Shown here: positions 31,020 to 42,699 of the stretch, in pieces
Numbering within the stretch: the first letter of the stretch is position 1
Layout: every line of letters starts with the position of its first letter
Assembly: GCA_025617745.1 (NCBI GenBank)
Contig: CM046859.1
Location: 992,001 to 1,056,000, forward strand
Source: Heliocidaris erythrogramma
Taxonomy: Eukaryota > Echinodermata > Echinoidea > Camarodonta > Echinometridae
Reading direction: 5' to 3'
Length of the DNA stretch: 64,000 nt
Notes under the pieces: model-generated
Seen by the model: the letters and a program-made list of their open reading frames with translations, nothing else
What the model was told of the DNA's origin: nothing
Databases searched by the model: none
Translations under genes and position numbers: made by a program

Positions 31020-31905
31020 AGTTAATGAATACAAGGGACATTTATTATTGATTTCTTGTGAATGTATGATACAAGTATAGAGCATGGGGGTATTATATTT
31101 CTTGTGTAAAATATTAGCTTGCCAGTAGTTAGATATGTTTGGCGGGATTTAAATGGCATATCAGTAATATCTAAAGTTTTAAATTTGAATAGCAGTGATT
31201 CATGTTAGTAATTTTTGTATACTTGAATGAGTAATTATTTGATGCTGAATTAATCCAAGGTCTTGTCCGTATGGACGAGTTACGTTTAAGTCAAGTGCCA
31301 GTATAGCTGGGGGAGGCCGCGACCATTGATTTTCGACGAGGAGTGACCGATCAAGGTTACGAATCTTTCATATGTTATATTGTTTATGTAAAGGAAAGTT
31401 TAACTTAGATTAAGGGATCGGAATTAATTGTTCATTTGATGAGACGTAGATGGGCCTATATATTTGACTTATACCTTTACACAATGGATAAAAGATATAT
31501 TTCTTTAGATGACTTTTTACATGATGAAATTAAGTGCTCTTTGAGAAGTATGTATAATGTAGATTATTAAGCGTAACGAAGGGACATGCTTAGTTTAAAG
31601 ATTTAAATTCCATACTCGAAGATAGTAATTGCTGTCGCAGAGCTGTTTTCAGTGTTCTTATGATGCTTCTTTTTATTTTTTGCAGGGTTTTTTTTTTTTT
31701 TTTTTTTTTTTGCTTTCTTTTTGGTTTCGTTCTATATCGAATATAGACCACTACAACCGTACAAGCGTCTTTCGTGTCCTTTGTGGGATCGCTTCACTTA
31801 ATTTCATAGATTTTAGGCCCATTGTTGGGTATGCTAAATTTATTGATTGCGATATCGCGTGACGATTGATCGAGGTGAAAATTGTCCGTTGTCCCTTGTA
31901 ATATT
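31020..31905. other. Non-coding, with poly-T run
   Basis: A T run of about 25 bases lies near 31687-31711. A 77-codon frame across it is low complexity. Nothing else recognised. Confidence 0.45.
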
Positions 31906-33463
31906 AGTTATGTTCACACGTAGTACATAGCATCGATGCTATGTTAGCATCGATGCTATGTAAGTTTCAAAAATATTTCCAGTACGTTCAGACAGGCCGT
32001 GATCGACTTGCTTCTATCACCCACTCGTGACTATTCATCGCTCACCCGCTGCCAAAACAATAAATACTGCGCCACACAGAGTGACCCGAGTATATAATTG
32101 GTATGCATGGTCAAACGCGCGGAAGTTATATGTCTTCATAAATCAACATAATAACACAATAACAATCCATTTGTAATATCGATAATACAATCAAGTAGCA
32201 AATACATGTGTTATAATACTTAATTTTAAATAAACCTTGTACATGTCAAAATTGACTGAACTCCAATCTTATGCCAAAATAAAACACTGCATGCACACTA
32301 TATTCTCTGGTAAGCACATGTAAATCAATATATAAATACCACATCATACTTTAGTTAAGGTCTGATTCTGAAAGAGCAGATTCTCAGCTTTAAAATGATA
32401 TATAACTCATTGGATGTTCATAACTCAATGTACAAAGAGAAGAATGCACAGTCCCTCATAATGTTACTTCTTAATAAGGGTTTAAAGTTTGCAGTCTATT
32501 GAAGCACTCTGACTTGCAAAGTGTTGTGCTAAGGTGACAAATGGAGGATTAGAACTCAATGAAAATTTCTATGAAGGGATTATCAGATTGTCCTAAAACT
32601 TGGCATACTACATAGACATATCCTGTTTATCATAGTGCACAAGTATCAATGCAAGAACTTACTCCGGGAGATTTATGGGAGATTTTAAATGAGACAAGTA
32701 TTCAGGGTCGTGAAAAAGAAAAGTAATACAACAAAATCCAGAGAAGACACACATAAGTCTGATAAAAAGCTGGCAAAAATACCACTTCTAGATTGTTTGG
32801 TGCCTCCACATTTTAGATTACTTAGAAAAAAGCATACTAAAGTTTCAGGAAATACCCAAAACTAAAATTTGATCATGCATGCCAACCAAAACACATTGAT
32901 TGATCTCTAACTGAAAATCACACAGTGCGACTTTTGGGTGGTTTTGTGGTGCCTGGTCACATATATAAAAAAAGAAAAATATTTAAAAAAAAGGACCCCC
33001 CCCCCAAAAAAAAAAAAAAACCCTTCCTTACCACACAGTATACACATTACCCTACTATACCCCTATATACATCACATGAATACATACATTACATTACAGT
33101 ACCAGATGAAACAGACAGAATGATAATAGAAAAAAAAGTAGGGAAGAGGATACATCACATGAATACATACATTGCAAACATATAGAATTATAATAGCAGC
33201 GAGTGAAGATAGCAGCGATTGCGCTCACACGACAAATAGTCACAAGCGCAGTGGGTGGTCTACCGCAAAGCGTCGATGCTTTGTCGCTGGATCCTGAGAT
33301 TTACTTGTGCTAAACTCGCTGCAAGAATAGTTTGGAAACTCGCTTCTATCTCGTGACTATCTGCGTTCAGACAGCGTTTGGTCTCGACACTATCTGGTCT
33401 TCACCAAAATAGCATCGACACCTCGATAGCATCGATGCTATCGCTCTACATGTGAACGTACCT
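31906..33463. mobile_element. GCATCGATGC MITE, copy with a 1.1-kb internal insertion
   Basis: The left end AGTTATGTTCACACG and the right end (complement of AGGTACGTTCACATG) are flanked by ATT at 31903-31905 and 33464-33466. Near the left end a perfect 18-bp palindrome CATAGCATCGATGCTATG (31926-31943) is followed by a second TAGCATCGATGCTA. The right end has ATAGCATCGATGCTAT. It matches 53778-54255 except for about 32100-33190, which is extra and includes the dispersed repeat at 32370-32640 and A-rich tracts. No transposase. Confidence 0.85.
32370..32640. repeat. Dispersed repeat, also at 6770-8180
   Basis: AGATTCTCAGCTTT, ACTCAATG and ATGAAGGGATTATCAGATT occur in the same order as in the copy near 6.8-8.1 kb. 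There they are separated by the hairpin element, so this copy approximates the empty state. Confidence 0.55.
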
Positions 33464-34123
33464 ATTGTCGTAGCTCTGCTCCTACATAACACCAACATGG
33501 ACAACATTTTCATGATTTCGGGGAACGCTCCCTGCTACAGAATTTTCGGAGGGGTGGGGTTTGTTTTTGTTTAGCTTTTTTTCATTTTGGAGGCCTGTAA
33601 AAGGGGAGGGATGGGGAGCAGAGGCGGCTGTCCGGAGGGGAGGGCAGGGAAGGCACAGTACCCCCTTTTTTCAAGTAACCCCAATGTGCCCCTTTTAACC
33701 TCAGACATTAATGCCCCTTATGGAATCTAATAATTGCCCCTTTTTCGTCTAATTAGTGCCCATTTCCCGTTCTAATAGTGCAATTTTTCCTTCTGATAAG
33801 TGCCTTTTTCCACTTCTAATAAGTGCCCCTTTTCCTTCGTATAATTGCGCCCCTTTCTGATAAAGGCCCTTTTCAGCTTCAGATAAGTGCCCCTTTAACT
33901 TCAGACATTACTGCCCCTTTTGAAATCTGTGCCTTTGTTTTTCGTTTGATTAGTGCCCATTTTCCGTTCTAATAGTACAATTTTGCTTTCATATAAGTGC
34001 CCTTTTGTACCTCTGATAAGTGACCCTTTGTCTTTGTACGACTGCCCCTTTCTAATAAGTGGCCCTTCTCAGCTCAGATAAGTGTCCCCCTTTGAAATCC
34101 GACAAGTGTCCCTGTTTTCGGGG

Positions 34124-34375
34124 TGTTTGGAAAACGAAGACTGAAGACCAAAGACCAAAGACCGAAGACCGAAGACCGAATGTTGAATGTACAAAACACG
34201 TGCGCTAGCCAGGGATCCAGGGAGCCCGACTTTGGACTTTGCCTCCTACACGTGTTCTCGCCCCAACCAAACGTGTGCGCGCGGGGACTTCCGGGTCTTC
34301 CGGGTCTTCGGTATTCGGTCTTCGTTTTCCAAACCTGTTGTTGGGTGTCTGGAAAACGAAGACCGAAGACCGGAG
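34124..34375. mobile_element. GAAGACC-rich hairpin element
   Basis: GTTTGGAAAACGAAGAC plus GAAGACC repeats at about 34127-34180 is complementary to GGTCTTCGGTATTCGGTCTT plus CGTTTTCCAAAC ending at 34342. A second direct copy of the start (GGGTGTCTGGAAAACGAAGA) follows at ~34348. Frames on both strands are due to the symmetry. Confidence 0.7.
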
Positions 34376-34399
34376 ATCTCTGATATAGCCTCCCACTTA

Positions 34400-34541
34400 T
34401 TTCATTATTATACTCAGTTCGGAATCCACGAATATTCTGTTGCATTGCCAACTACATAATGATTAGCTACATTCAAACTGCTTTCATTATTATACTCAGC
34501 TCAAATCCATGAACAATATTCTGTTGCATTGCCAATTACAC
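34400..34541. repeat. Tandem duplication, ~83-bp period
   Basis: TTTCATTATTATACTCAG, then AATATTCTGTTGCATTGCCAA is present at about 34400 and 34483, with moderate divergence. Confidence 0.7.
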
Positions 34542-34573
34542 TACAAAACTGCTTTAATTTAAAAATATTGCAT

Positions 34574-34868
34574 TGAAAATAGACTCAAGATTTTCAATGC
34601 ATTTTTCTCTTTCTATTTATGTACAATGTGTATATTGCCCAGCTTTCTGGATCTTCAAATACTCGATGGCAAAACGTTTCCTATTTGAAGATGACGCCGG
34701 AGGTGACGGTGTACGTAGATGGGTTAAGCTCTTGTAGCTAGCTGGCATTAATTACTTTGCACTTTTATTCCCATTGACTATACGCAGATCCCTGAGAAAG
34801 CTGAGCATTACACATTGTACATGAGTATAGAAAGAGAAAAATGCACTGAAAGATTTGAGTCTATTTTC
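34574..34868. repeat. Inverted repeat, arms ~83 bp
   Basis: AAAATAGACTCAA, TGCATTTTTCTCTTTCTAT, TGTACAATGTG and CAGCTTTCT on the left are met in reverse complement and reverse order at 34786-34868. Foldback MITE remnant. Confidence 0.75.
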
Positions 34869-35102
34869 TGACCCTTTGTCTCCGTATGACTGCCCCATAA
34901 GTGCCCTTTTCACTTGATAAGTGCCCCTTTTAAGCTCAGATAAGACTAGTGTCCCATTTGAAATCCGACAAGTGTCCAAGTTTTTGTCAGAATGGTGCCC
35001 ATTTCTGTTCTAATAGTGCAATTTTCCGTTCTAATAGTGCAATTTTTCCTTATGATAAGTGCCCTTTTCACCTCTGATAAATGCCTCTTTTCAAGCTCCC
35101 CT

Positions 35103-35536
35103 TTAAAGACCTCAGCCTGACCCAAAACAACCATATATTGACGTAAAGCTTAGTAAACAAAGAATATAATTACCCTGGTTATTCATAAATTTTCGTCTCC
35201 GTTTATCCATAAAAAATAAAAAAAGATAATTTTTTTGGTCCGCCCCCTCCCTATGGCGTAACACTGCAGGGGGTCGCTAGACGTGTGACGACATGTCATG
35301 TATACAGCTCCGAGTGCGTCTACACGATATGTCGTCATCAAATTTTCACCCCCCGCAAAGTAGCGTTCCTCAGAGACGGGGCCCAAACCACCGGGGCTCA
35401 ACATTCGGGACGCTGTTACTCATTCCACAGGAAACGGAATCTCATGAAGTTGGTTTCAATTTGTTCAGAAAATATATAGCTCCCCGTGGATGAATAAAGG
35501 GTATATTTCAAAATTCGGTCAGGCTGAGGTCTTTAA
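35103..35536. mobile_element. 434-bp MITE with perfect 20-bp TIRs
   Basis: TTAAAGACCTCAGCCTGACC (35103-35122) is matched exactly by its complement at 35517-35536. Both ends show TTAA, which could be part of the repeat or a TTAA target duplication (piggyBac type). It lies inside the AAGTGCCCC array, which resumes after it. No coding capacity. Confidence 0.8.
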
Positions 35537-35673
35537 CTTCTGATCAGTGACCCCTATTCCTTTCTAATAGTATTTTTTCCCCCTTTTGATAAGTGCCCCT
35601 TTTGTCTTCTGGTAAGTGCCCTAGCTATTTACCTATATATATTTAATATATTGTACCTATATACTCCGATGTC

Positions 35674-38169
35674 AGCTAGCTTCTTAAACCCACCAAGTAG
35701 ACTCGCCTCCCTTGGAAACAGCGACCATTGCTCCAATTCATGAACTAGTTAGAAAGAACCAAAGTAATATACTTACCCGCCCTCTCAAAGACTCTCCCAT
35801 TAGAGAATTTGGTCAATGGATTGTTAACCATGCTTGGGATAATGTATATTCTCAGTTGTCAAGCAATGATGCTATCAGTGTTTTCAATAGTGTACTGAAT
35901 AGAGCTTACATAGACCATTTTCCCCTATCTAAGTCTGTGCTCAACAATAAAGACAAACCTTGGATGACGTGTAAAATCAAGCAACTCTTAAAGGATAGGG
36001 ACAAGGCTCATCAAAAGAATGACCATACTAAATGGGATTCTTTGCGTAATCAGGTACAATCAGAAATAGGTAAAGCTAAAGCTAATTATTACAACCAAAC
36101 TATACAGGATTTGAAGAGTTGCCAACCAGCGAAGTGGCATAAACACATTAAGAAACTATGTAAACTAGGTTATAAGAGAGTTGCTATACCCGGTGCTGAC
36201 AACGATCCAGTTGGTACAGCATCAGCCATCAATACCCACTTTGCGACAATATGCAATCAATTACCACCTCTAGATCTTAACTTACTCCCGGCATACCTAC
36301 CTGCGAATTCCCCTCCACCTACCATCTATCGGGGGCAAATTTTGTCTGTTCTGAGAAAACTAAAAACCAATAAATCAATTCATCACAATGACTTACCTTC
36401 TCGCCTAGTCAAAGAGTTTGCTGTGGAACTCGCAGAACCTTTGACATACCTTTTCAATAAATGCTTACTGGAAGGCATTTTCCCAAAGGACTGGAAAACA
36501 TCGTCCATCACTCCTGTACCGAAGGACAAAGAAATAAGCTCTTTCGACCAGCTAAGGCCTACATCTCTCACCCCGTTGTTCTCGAGAGTACTTGAATCAT
36601 TTATCGCAAAGTGGGTAGTGGAGGATATATCGAACCATGTTGATAAGAAACAGTTTGGGAATGTCAAGGGTTGTTCAACTACACACTACCTTGTCTACTT
36701 GCTCAAGTTTGTGTTGGAAGGCCTTGATAAACCTGGCCATTATGCCTATCTTACTACCATTGACTTTACTAAGGCGTTTGATAGGGTAAATCATTCAGTT
36801 GTAGTCAAGAAACTCATCCTGTTAGGTGTACGCAGATCGATCATCCCAATTATTTGCAGCTTCCTAACTGCACGCACTCAGAGCACCAAAGTCTGTAATT
36901 ACTACTCTCCCCTACTAGAGGTATCCTGTGGAGTACCACAGGGTACCAAGTTGGGTCCGGTTTTGTTTCTGATTCTTGTTAATGATGCTGTGAATGATTG
37001 CGAGAATCGATGGAAATACGTTGATGATTTAACACTTGGAGAAATTGTGAAGCGTAATGCTGAACCTACATTGCAATCTGTATTAGATCGTCTTTCAGTA
37101 TGGTGTAATGATAATGACGTGCTCCCCAAACCATCCAAATGTAACCTCATGACCATATCATTTTTAAGGAACTTAAACCCCAGGACCGACTTCCAGCTTA
37201 ACTCAACCCAACTCAATGTCGTTCAAAATCTCAAACTACTCGGAATCACAATTCAGAATGATCTAAAATGGAACTTACATATCTCAGATATTGTGTCAAA
37301 AGCATCCTGAAGATTGTACACACTATGTATCCTTAGGAAATCTAAGGCAAGCCTGGTGGATATGGTAACTGTCTACACTACGTACATAAGACCCATACTC
37401 GAATATTGTTCCCCTGTTTGGCACACCTCAATTACCCTAAATGAGAATAATAAATTGGAATTTGTTCAAAAGCGGGCCCTCAAAATAATTGTAGGCTATA
37501 ACGTGACTTATGCCAATGCCCTTGCCATAACTAAACTCACTACTCTATCTGATAGAAGAGATTCCCTTTTGCTAAGCTTTGGACAAAAAATCAAAAACTC
37601 TGATCACCACAAACACCTTCTTCCCGTCCCTAGATGTAATTCAAATTTAAGACAGCTTCGTAACATGACTGGCTTCCCTACAATTAAATGCAATACAGAG
37701 CGATATCGAAAATCCACTATCCCTCACCTTGCCAGAATCTTGAAATAAACTCCCCCCCCCCCCCCCCCCCCACACTTTGCATCCCAAACAGTTTCACTTC
37801 TCAGATTATACCTAGATGTAATGACTCATTTTACATGGTTATGGCTTTCTAACTTGGTTATATTTATGTATTGTTCCCAAATCTTCTCCTTTCTATCTAT
37901 CTCCTTCCTTCTTTCTCTTCCCTTTTCTTTCCTATTCTTTACTCTTTCTTTCTTTCTCTCACTTTTCACACTTGTTATCTTATTATTTGTGTAGCGTAAA
38001 TCTTAGTATTTTTGTTTTGCTTCCAATTATGTATCTTTTCATTATTTGATGCGATTCTATTGAATATATGCACATATATATCTGATTGTAAATTGACCCA
38101 TTCAGCCCCTGTGCTGCTGGTCAATCATCATATACCATAATAAATAAATAAATAATAAATAAATAAATG
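35674..38169 (+). mobile_element. 5'-truncated LINE flanked by 44-bp direct repeats
   Basis: A 44-bp motif beginning TACCTATATATATTTAATAT and ending ACTCCGATGTC is present at 35630-35673 and 38170-38213, immediately outside the LINE. The 3' side ends in an (AAAT)n tail at about 38139-38168. The motif could be an unusually long target duplication, or the LINE may have landed in a pre-existing tandem array, since the motif also occurs at 39223 and 39655. A poly-C run (37752-37771) lies in the 3' UTR. Confidence 0.8.
35712..37748 (+). pseudogene. LINE reverse transcriptase ORF, one in-frame stop
   Basis: Two frames in the same phase, 35712-37310 (532 codons) and 37314-37748 (144 codons), are separated by a single TGA (37308-37310). 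The linker includes KPWMTCKIKQLLKDRDKAHQ. RT blocks are LRPTSLTPLFSRVLESF, KKQFGNVKGCSTTHYLVYLL, TTIDFTKAFDRVNHS, SCGVPQGTKLGPVLF, the active site YVDDLT and LKLLGITIQNDLKWNLHI. The second part has TTYIRPILEYCSPVWH and FVQKRALKIIVGYNV. Upstream, another frame shows LGNSDHC, the last endonuclease motif, so the rest of the endonuclease is missing. The sequence differs strongly from the CR1-like copies and resembles I/Vingi- or L2-like RTs; the clade is uncertain. Confidence 0.85.
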
Positions 38170-39687
38170 TACCTATATATATTTAATATATTGTACCTAT
38201 ATACTCCGATGTCGCTTACAAACTGTGCCCTAAAGTCCACAAAAGAGCCATATAGGCCTACCTAGCTTCAGATAATCAGAGAGGCTTCATAATAATAGAT
38301 TCCCCTACTGAATACCGGCACAATGAGAGGCAATGGAGCAGGGACCAGGGAGCAGAGGACAGGGGGGGGGGCACAATTCCCTAAGTTATACAAGAATGAG
38401 CAGTGCCCCTAAATCATAACAGGAAGGAGGGGAAAAATTAACAATTTTCCAAAGCTCGCTCGCTACACTCGCTCGCATTTACCATTGCCTTCGTATCATA
38501 TTAGGAAAATCGCTCCTAATCAAAATATATTCAATATTTTACTTGTTCGCTTCGCTCGCTCGCAAATGAATAATCAAATCATTGCACTCAACTGCACAGT
38601 AGCTTTTATCGAGAACCATGTTAACAATGTGTCGAATATGATCCTCGGTCAGAATGTAGCGGTATACAAATGTCTCAAAGTGGCATTTTCCGCCTTGTTT
38701 TCACCCTTTGTAGGTGCCCTCGTCCCAAAGCGCCCCTTTTTGTTGCCCCCCCCCCCCCTCCCCCCACTTTGAAAGACGCTCCGCCGCCCCTGATGGGGAG
38801 TACTCCGGCTCCGCCATAGTTATGCTGAATTCGTCTTTGGTAACTTGTAACAACACACGTTATAAGAATTTTGGTGTTCAATATGTCTACACTGCATGTT
38901 TCATTAAATCGTACTTTTGCATGGCCACAAAAGATACAAAGAATATTATTTCCCTCTTGCTCGTTTCAGGACGTTAATAATAGAGAATTCTTAAATTCCA
39001 TGATGCTATTTTCAGAAGTATGCATTGATTATACCTGAAGAACCGTGAACTTCGAAGTCACGCTCTAACTATGTACAATCCAACATTTCAATGTTGAAAG
39101 GAAACGAACCAGGAACTAGAATAGTTTTTTTCACAGTCCCCTCCCACACAGACATGCGTTAAATGTACTTTTTAAACACCATTATTCTTGTACTACAAAC
39201 TGTATCACCATATTTACCTATGTACCTATATATATTTAATATATTTTACCTATATACTCCGATGTCGCTTACAAACTGTGCCCTAAAGTCCACAAAAGAG
39301 CCATATAGGCCTACCTAGCTTCAGATAATCAGAGAGGCTTCATAATAATAGATTCCCCTACTGATATCTGCACAATGAGAGGCAATGGAGCAGGGACCAG
39401 GGGGCAGGAGTGGCACAATTCCTTAAGTTATACAAGGATGAGCAGAAGTATGCATTGATTATACCTGAAGAACCGTGAACTTCGAGGTCACGCACTATCT
39501 ATGTACAATCCAACATTTCAATGTTGAAAGGAAACGAACCAGGAACTAGAATAGTTTTTTTTCGAAGTGCCCTCCCACACAGACATGCGTTAACTGTACT
39601 TTTTAAACACCATTATTCTTGGTACTACAAACTGTATCACGTCATTTACCTATTTACCTATATATATTTAATATATTGTACCTATAT
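38170..39687. repeat. Tandem units of ~430 bp beginning with the 44-bp motif
   Basis: The unit (motif, GCTTACAAACTGTGCCCTAA, GCCATATAGGCCTACCTAGC, GAAGTATGCATTGATTATAC, ATTTCAATGTTGAAAGG) occurs at 38170-39222 and 39223-39654, with a third partial start at 39655-39687. The first unit carries about 590 extra bases (38400-38990). Confidence 0.8.
38400..38990. other. Insert in the first tandem unit, with GCTCGCTTCGCTCGC motifs
   Basis: Present in unit 1 and absent from unit 2. Contains GCTCGCTCGC and TTCGCTTCGCTCGCTCGC motifs, also seen in either orientation near 54.77, 59.8, 59.97 and 61.4 kb, and a poly-C tract (38743-38764). No coding frame. Confidence 0.6.
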
Positions 39688-39703
39688 TACTTTGTGAAGA
39701 TTG

Positions 39704-39832
39704 CTACGGCTTCTGAAATATATCTTCATTTATCATGTTTATCACATTTTGCAACTGCTCGTTAACTGTTATAGAATAATGTGCTTCTTCTCTGCCTCCT
39801 TCTCTGGTGGATGTCCTCAGTAGACCGCCAGC
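39704..39832 (-). CDS. Candidate terminal exon of a secreted-protein gene
   Basis: On the minus strand a good acceptor (TTTCTTTCTCTTAG, 39833-39846) precedes 42 codons and a stop at 39704-39706. The peptide starts AGGLLRTSTREGG and continues EEAHYSITVNEQLQNVINMI, ending in FQKP. The part VNEQLQNVINM resembles VNHSAIDNLLNM in the exon at 44388-44505, hinting at related helices. As drawn the exon starts in phase 0, whereas the 44388-44505 exon ends in phase 1. A further exon of length 3n+2 must therefore lie between them, or this exon belongs elsewhere. Its assignment to the same gene is inference from strand, order and splice signals. Confidence 0.4.
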   Translation of the reverse strand, partial: AGGLLRTSTREGGREEAHYSITVNEQLQNVINMINEDIFQKP

Positions 39833-39846
39833 CTAAGAGAAAGAAA

Positions 39847-40310
39847 TGATTCAGCATCCCTACCAAGATTTACTAATGACAATATTTCCATAACATAATC
39901 GCCAAGACTTTCGAGAAATTAACTCAAGAGCAATTTCTATACCCTAATTTACATCCCATATAAACCATTTTCAGATTACGTTAATGGGCCATTCTTTGTA
40001 AAGTGAAACTTTTTTGATAGTATATTCTTGAAGAGCAATGTCCAAAGTTACATGGAGCACATTTTTTGTTTGAAATGAAGACCCAATTATGCTAATTTGC
40101 ATACAATTAAATTGGCATAAATTAAAGTTTAAAAACTTTCTTTTTTCACCATATAAGTCATCTCTCAGTATGAGCTTTGATAGTTGTTGCCACTATGTAG
40201 TGAAATCATACCCTTTTATAGGTTCTTTTGCAAGAAAATAAGTTGAAGGAAAGAAAAAAGATTTCTAAGCATTATGTAAAAATTAGCATCCATAATTAAG
40301 TAATTCTAAT
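39847..40310. other. Probable intron sequence, nothing recognised
   Basis: AT-rich unique-looking sequence between the candidate terminal exon and the first CACGTG motif. Confidence 0.4.
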
Positions 40311-40750
40311 GTCGCACACGTGACCCAAACCATAAAAAGTTTATGCTATTAGAAAAATACAGTTTGGATAATGTATATTTTTCCTGTCCTAAGCTAACGT
40401 GTATGTGTCCTTCATCTCACCAAATATTATTCCAAATATTGCCCAACTAACTTTGTCACACACGTGACCTGAGTGCAAATGGTCAGTTGCATATGTATTG
40501 GGCAAGTCATGGGTACAGTGTTTTTCGTCTATTATTGCTGAGTTTATTGACCTGATAAATCTGTTTTTCACTCTTTGTTACAATATTTAATTAGCTATCG
40601 CATATTTATCGTGTAATTGGCCAATGCTTCTAAAAATAGTTTGTAAAGCGAGCTGGAGATGAATATACTTGTATATCAGCATGACAAAACTTTAAAAACT
40701 TTGGTCTGAACATTAATAATAATGAAAAGAGTAAATATTAACGATATATA

Positions 40751-42351
40751 CAGTTGTCCTCAAAATTATTCATACCCCTTGGAAAATTAGAGAATTTTGT
40801 GTTTTTCGCAAAAATGAAAGGGGAACTGGATTTACTTGCACATCACTTGAATACATTTACATCATCTACAAATGAATGCTGTTTCTGGTTTCACCTCATT
40901 TGCATAACAATAGTGAGTTATCCAAATTTGGTGATGTTCAAAATTATTCATACCCTTGGTGATTCATTGACTCTGCTGATCATTATGAATCAAAACCTTT
41001 GTGATTAAAGCTTGTAACCCTTCAGTACACTGTCCCAAGGATTCTGGAGGTCTCTTACTGAGATAGCAGGCCAATACCTGGTACTTAATGGCTAAATTAA
41101 AGACAGAACATTAAAGACATATTGTCCAGAGATGCCTTCACCTGGTCTTCGGGGCATTTCTTGGATTTAATGTATACAAGGGGTGTAGTTATTGAATTAG
41201 TGGTTACGGGACTATGATACTGCTATTTTCATTTAGTTTTCTGCTTATTTTGATGAAAAATTTTACTCTGAAGACGAAGAAAAACACTCTTCCTGCAGAG
41301 ACCTTCCCAGATCCCTTCCCTGTTGCACTGTCTGAGAGGAGTTTGCCCTCTTAATTTTGCTCCATTCTCATTAAGAATGTTTAGGAAGGCCATGGTAATC
41401 AGTTTGTTCAGTTACACAAACTGACACACTTGGATCTGGACACCTGCCATAAGGTCCTTCACAAGTGGGTACTCTGGTGAAGCTTAAATACTGTCTTTAT
41501 TTTCCTGTGTGCCATCTAATTCGTAGCATTTTGTGCTCTGCAGCTGGTACCATTGAGGGAATTAATTTATGGTATAAATTTAGTGCCAAGTGATATCAAG
41601 GCTTGTACCCACTATACCACGGATAGCATCAAAAATATGAAAATTGGCACAATAAAAAGTCAATTTGGGAAGTGTAAGGTGCTAATAGGATACATAGTGT
41701 AATCAATGGTGACCTGGCATCAGGGTCATGAAGTGACTTACACATCACTAACATGGCCTTCCTGAGCACTCTAATTGAGAATGAAACCAAATAATGAGGG
41801 CGAACCCATCTAAGACAGTGCAACAGGGAAGGGCTCTAGGGAAGGTCTCTCCAGGAAGAGTGTTTTACTTCCTCGTAAGCGCAACATTTTCATTAACGTA
41901 AATGAAAAACTGAATGAACTACACCCTTGTATACATTAAATCCAAGGAATGCCTTGAAGACCAGGTGAAGGCATCTCTGGACAACATCCTCAAGGAAATT
42001 AAGCCATTGGTTACCAGGTATTGGTCTGCAATCTCAGTAGAGACCTCCAGAAGCATTGTGACAGTTTACTGAAAGGTGACAAGGTTTAATCACATAGGAT
42101 TTGATTCACGTTGATCGACAAAGGCAATAAATCACCAAGGGTATGAATAATTTTGAACATCACAAAATTTGGATAACTCACTTTTTCTATTGTTATGCAA
42201 ATGAGTTGAAACCAGAAACGGCATTCATTTGTAGATGATAACTAAATGTATTCAAGTGATGTGCAAGTAGATCCAGTTCCCCTTTCATTTTTGCGAAATA
42301 TGCAAAAATCTCCAATTTTCCAAGGGGTATGAATAATTTTGAGGACAACTG
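40751..42351. mobile_element. 1.6-kb foldback element, second member of the 25.7-kb family
   Basis: CAGTTGTCCTCAAAATTATT at 40751 and its complement ending at 42351, both flanked by TA (40749-40750 and 42352-42353). Inner blocks (TGATGTTCAAAATTATTCAT; CTGGAGGTCTCTTACTGAG against CTCAGTAGAGACCTCCAG; GGAAGGTCTCTCCAGGAAGAG against its partner) are inverted about a centre near 41550. No transposase frame. Confidence 0.85.
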
Positions 42352-42412
42352 TAGTATTAATAATTACAATAACAATAATAATAGTAATGATAATATGTCT
42401 TGTTTACACAGG

Positions 42413-42464
42413 GTAGCCTCATCAGTACTAAATACTGTTCTTCCTGAAGACCCTGCAAGCAGAT
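42413..42464. repeat. Short dispersed repeat, shared with 30956-31015
   Basis: CAGGGTAGCCTCATCAGTAC, then TACTGTTCTTCCTGA, then CCCTGCAAGC; it directly adjoins the SINE-like unit. Confidence 0.6.
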
Positions 42465-42674
42465 CATTGCCCTGGTTTTAGCCCGACAATCGTATAATTA
42501 TAGCACTCAGTGCAGTCAAAAAATAAATCCTACAGGTACCCATTTATTACACCTGGATCGATCATGGCAAATGCAGATAAATGACTTTCCTAAGGACGTT
42601 AGTGCCGTGGCAATTAAATGAACCCCATGCACTGTGATCTGCAGTACGGTTACTAATCCTCTAGGCCATAACAC
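42465..42674 (-). mobile_element. tRNA-derived SINE, diverged
   Basis: Minus-strand order matches the better copy at 45588-45784: a head ending GGCACTAACGTCC, then TTTGCCATGATCGATCCAGG, GTAATAAATGGGTACCTGTA and GGGCTAAAACCAGGGCAATG. The pol III boxes are decayed here. It lies within the 4.5-kb intron of the candidate gene. Confidence 0.7.
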
Positions 42675-42699
42675 CTCTACAGATTTCAATAAATATAAA

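Larger units (their letters stand above)
33655..35630. repeat. Degenerate AAGTGCCCCTTTT tandem array, interrupted
   Basis: Units of about 20-30 bp around GATAAGTGCCCCTTTT, TCTAATAGTGCAATTTT and ATTGCCCC recur at 33655-34118, 34870-35100 and 35538-35625. The gaps are filled by hairpin elements (34124-34375, 34574-34868, 35103-35536). The array stops at the LINE-flanking motif at 35630. Confidence 0.75.

Noticed and set aside
31926-31958. Back-to-back CATAGCATCGATGCTATG palindromes as a protein-binding operator or origin
   Set aside because: The same palindromes sit near both ends of a MITE family member at 53.8 kb, so they are element ends.
34074-34459. Several overlapping frames on both strands, up to 125 codons
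   Set aside because: Produced by the GAAGACC hairpin element, which reads open on both strands through its symmetry.
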